From assembly GCF_002953735.1 (NCBI RefSeq), contig NZ_CP025536.1:1432001-1496000 (forward strand): a stretch of 64,000 nucleotides of DNA, read 5' to 3'. Numbering within the stretch: position 1 is the first letter of the stretch; every line of letters begins with the position of its first letter. The notes beneath the pieces were generated by a model. That model searched no databases. It was not told where the DNA came from and saw only the letters and a list, made by a program, of their open reading frames with translations. The stretch is from Streptococcus pluranimalium (GTDB taxonomy: Bacteria > Bacillota > Bacilli > Lactobacillales > Streptococcaceae). Both the position numbers and the translations under genes were made by a program. Of this stretch, positions 63,488 through 64,000 are shown piece after piece.

Positions 63488-64000
63488 TTAAGCTTTAACT
63501 TCAAATCCTTCAGCTACTGCTTCAGGGAAATTTTCTTCGATGACTTTAGCACTAGCATCACAAACCATGACACCGTATGAACGCATACGAGTTGTTGGGT
63601 CGATGCGACGAGAGCGTTCACAAACTTCTCCTTCTGCTCGCTCAACACTGAAGGCAACACCTTCAAAAGCAACAGCATCAGCTGGTTTATCAGCTTCATC
63701 TGCAATCGTTAATTGAGATACGATCAATAAGAGTCCGATATCACTATCCAATGACGCCAACAAAGCTTTCATCTCTTCACTTGCGTAAACAGTCAAATGT
63801 GCTTCTAAAGATTTACCAATAACCTTAGCATTACGTGCCTCTTCAAGAGCTTTTTGAGCATGCGTACGGAATTCCATGAAGCCATCCCATTCTTCTAAGA
63901 TAGCTTCTTGCCCTTCAAACGTTTGAGCTACTGGCATTTCTGATAGCTGAACAAATTCTTCCTCTTCATGCTCCAAGTATGACCAGATTTCCTCTGCTGT
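63488..64000 (-). CDS. ileS: Isoleucyl-tRNA synthetase, C-terminal part
   Basis: The last 170 codons of a class I synthetase; the 5' part is outside the window. The sequence starts [20 protein letters not shown] and ends [24 protein letters not shown], matching the IleRS anticodon-binding and C-terminal zinc-binding regions. The usual CxxC...CxxC appears here as CERS and CDAS, so two of four Cys ligands are Ser. The catalytic domain is not in view; the call rests on the C-terminal match. Confidence 0.85.
   Translation of the reverse strand, partial: TAEEIWSYLEHEEEEFVQLSEMPVAQTFEGQEAILEEWDGFMEFRTHAQKALEEARNAKVIGKSLEAHLTVYASEEMKALLASLDSDIGLLLIVSQLTIADEADKPADAVAFEGVAFSVERAEGEVCERSRRIDPTTRMRSYGVMVCDASAKVIEENFPEAVAEGFEVKA

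Noticed and set aside
1..64000. rRNA, tRNA, CRISPR arrays, toxin-antitoxin or restriction systems
   Set aside because: None was recognised on either strand. I could not run covariance models, so short RNAs may be missed.

Overview
This window is chromosomal DNA from a low-GC Gram-positive coccus, almost certainly a Streptococcus. The evidence is the vicR-vicK-vicX-rnc-smc-ftsY block, comEA-comEC with a cin-box-like sequence, clpE with a CtsR site, a tetrahydrofolate riboswitch before folT, the murF/ddl/recR/pbp2b block and the recN-argR-tlyA-ispA-xseBA block. The pyogenic group is my inference from overall gene order; I do not claim a species. Most genes lie on the minus strand.

Layout. (1) 1-9,640, minus: vicR, vicK, vicX, rnc, smc, two Cof-type HAD phosphatases and the 5' part of ftsY. 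(2) 9,793-12,920, plus: a four-gene polar amino-acid ABC transporter divergent from vicR. (3) 12,964-16,262, minus: an overlapping ABC exporter plus DesK/DesR-type two-component operon. (4) 16,513-24,397: an adenylate-forming enzyme, comEC-comEA, an acyltransferase, a small conserved protein, an ICMT-like methyltransferase, and a TrmN6-like plus GIY-YIG pair. (5) 24,546-32,632, minus: DEAD-box helicase, small membrane protein, PH-domain protein, esterase, prfC, TIGR02206 membrane protein, murF. (6) 32,748-33,533, plus: riboswitch-controlled folT. (7) 33,603-39,166, minus: ddl, recR, pbp2b, gpmA. (8) pyrD (plus), then a Fur/PerR regulator with a small membrane protein, a surface protein, an integrase scar and hup (minus). 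(9) 44,282-52,033, minus: the ypmS-ypmR-degV set, then recN, argR, tlyA, polyprenyl synthase, xseB and xseA. (10) 52,151-57,554, minus: aldo/keto reductase, hemolysin-III-like protein with a DUF1836 protein, folD, a second amino-acid ABC pair, a YkuJ-like protein. (11) 57,675-64,000: clpE with CIRCE and CtsR sites, an IS3-family element, an ECF S-component, a NUDIX hydrolase, a DUF1827 protein and the 3' end of ileS.

The core genes are ordinary. The notable material is in the spacers: an IS3-family element sitting in the loop of the clpE terminator hairpin; a perfect CIRCE upstream of a CtsR-controlled clpE; three copies of a RUP-like miniature element of about 105 bp; two copies of a different 106-bp inverted-terminal-repeat element; a 39-bp palindrome reused as a terminator at two loci in opposite orientation; a frameshifted integrase tail next to hup; and a membrane-anchored surface protein without LPXTG beside that scar. 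I found no rRNA, tRNA, CRISPR array, toxin-antitoxin pair or recognisable defence island. I see no clearly new multi-gene system; the DesKR-linked exporter and the surface protein are the least explained loci.
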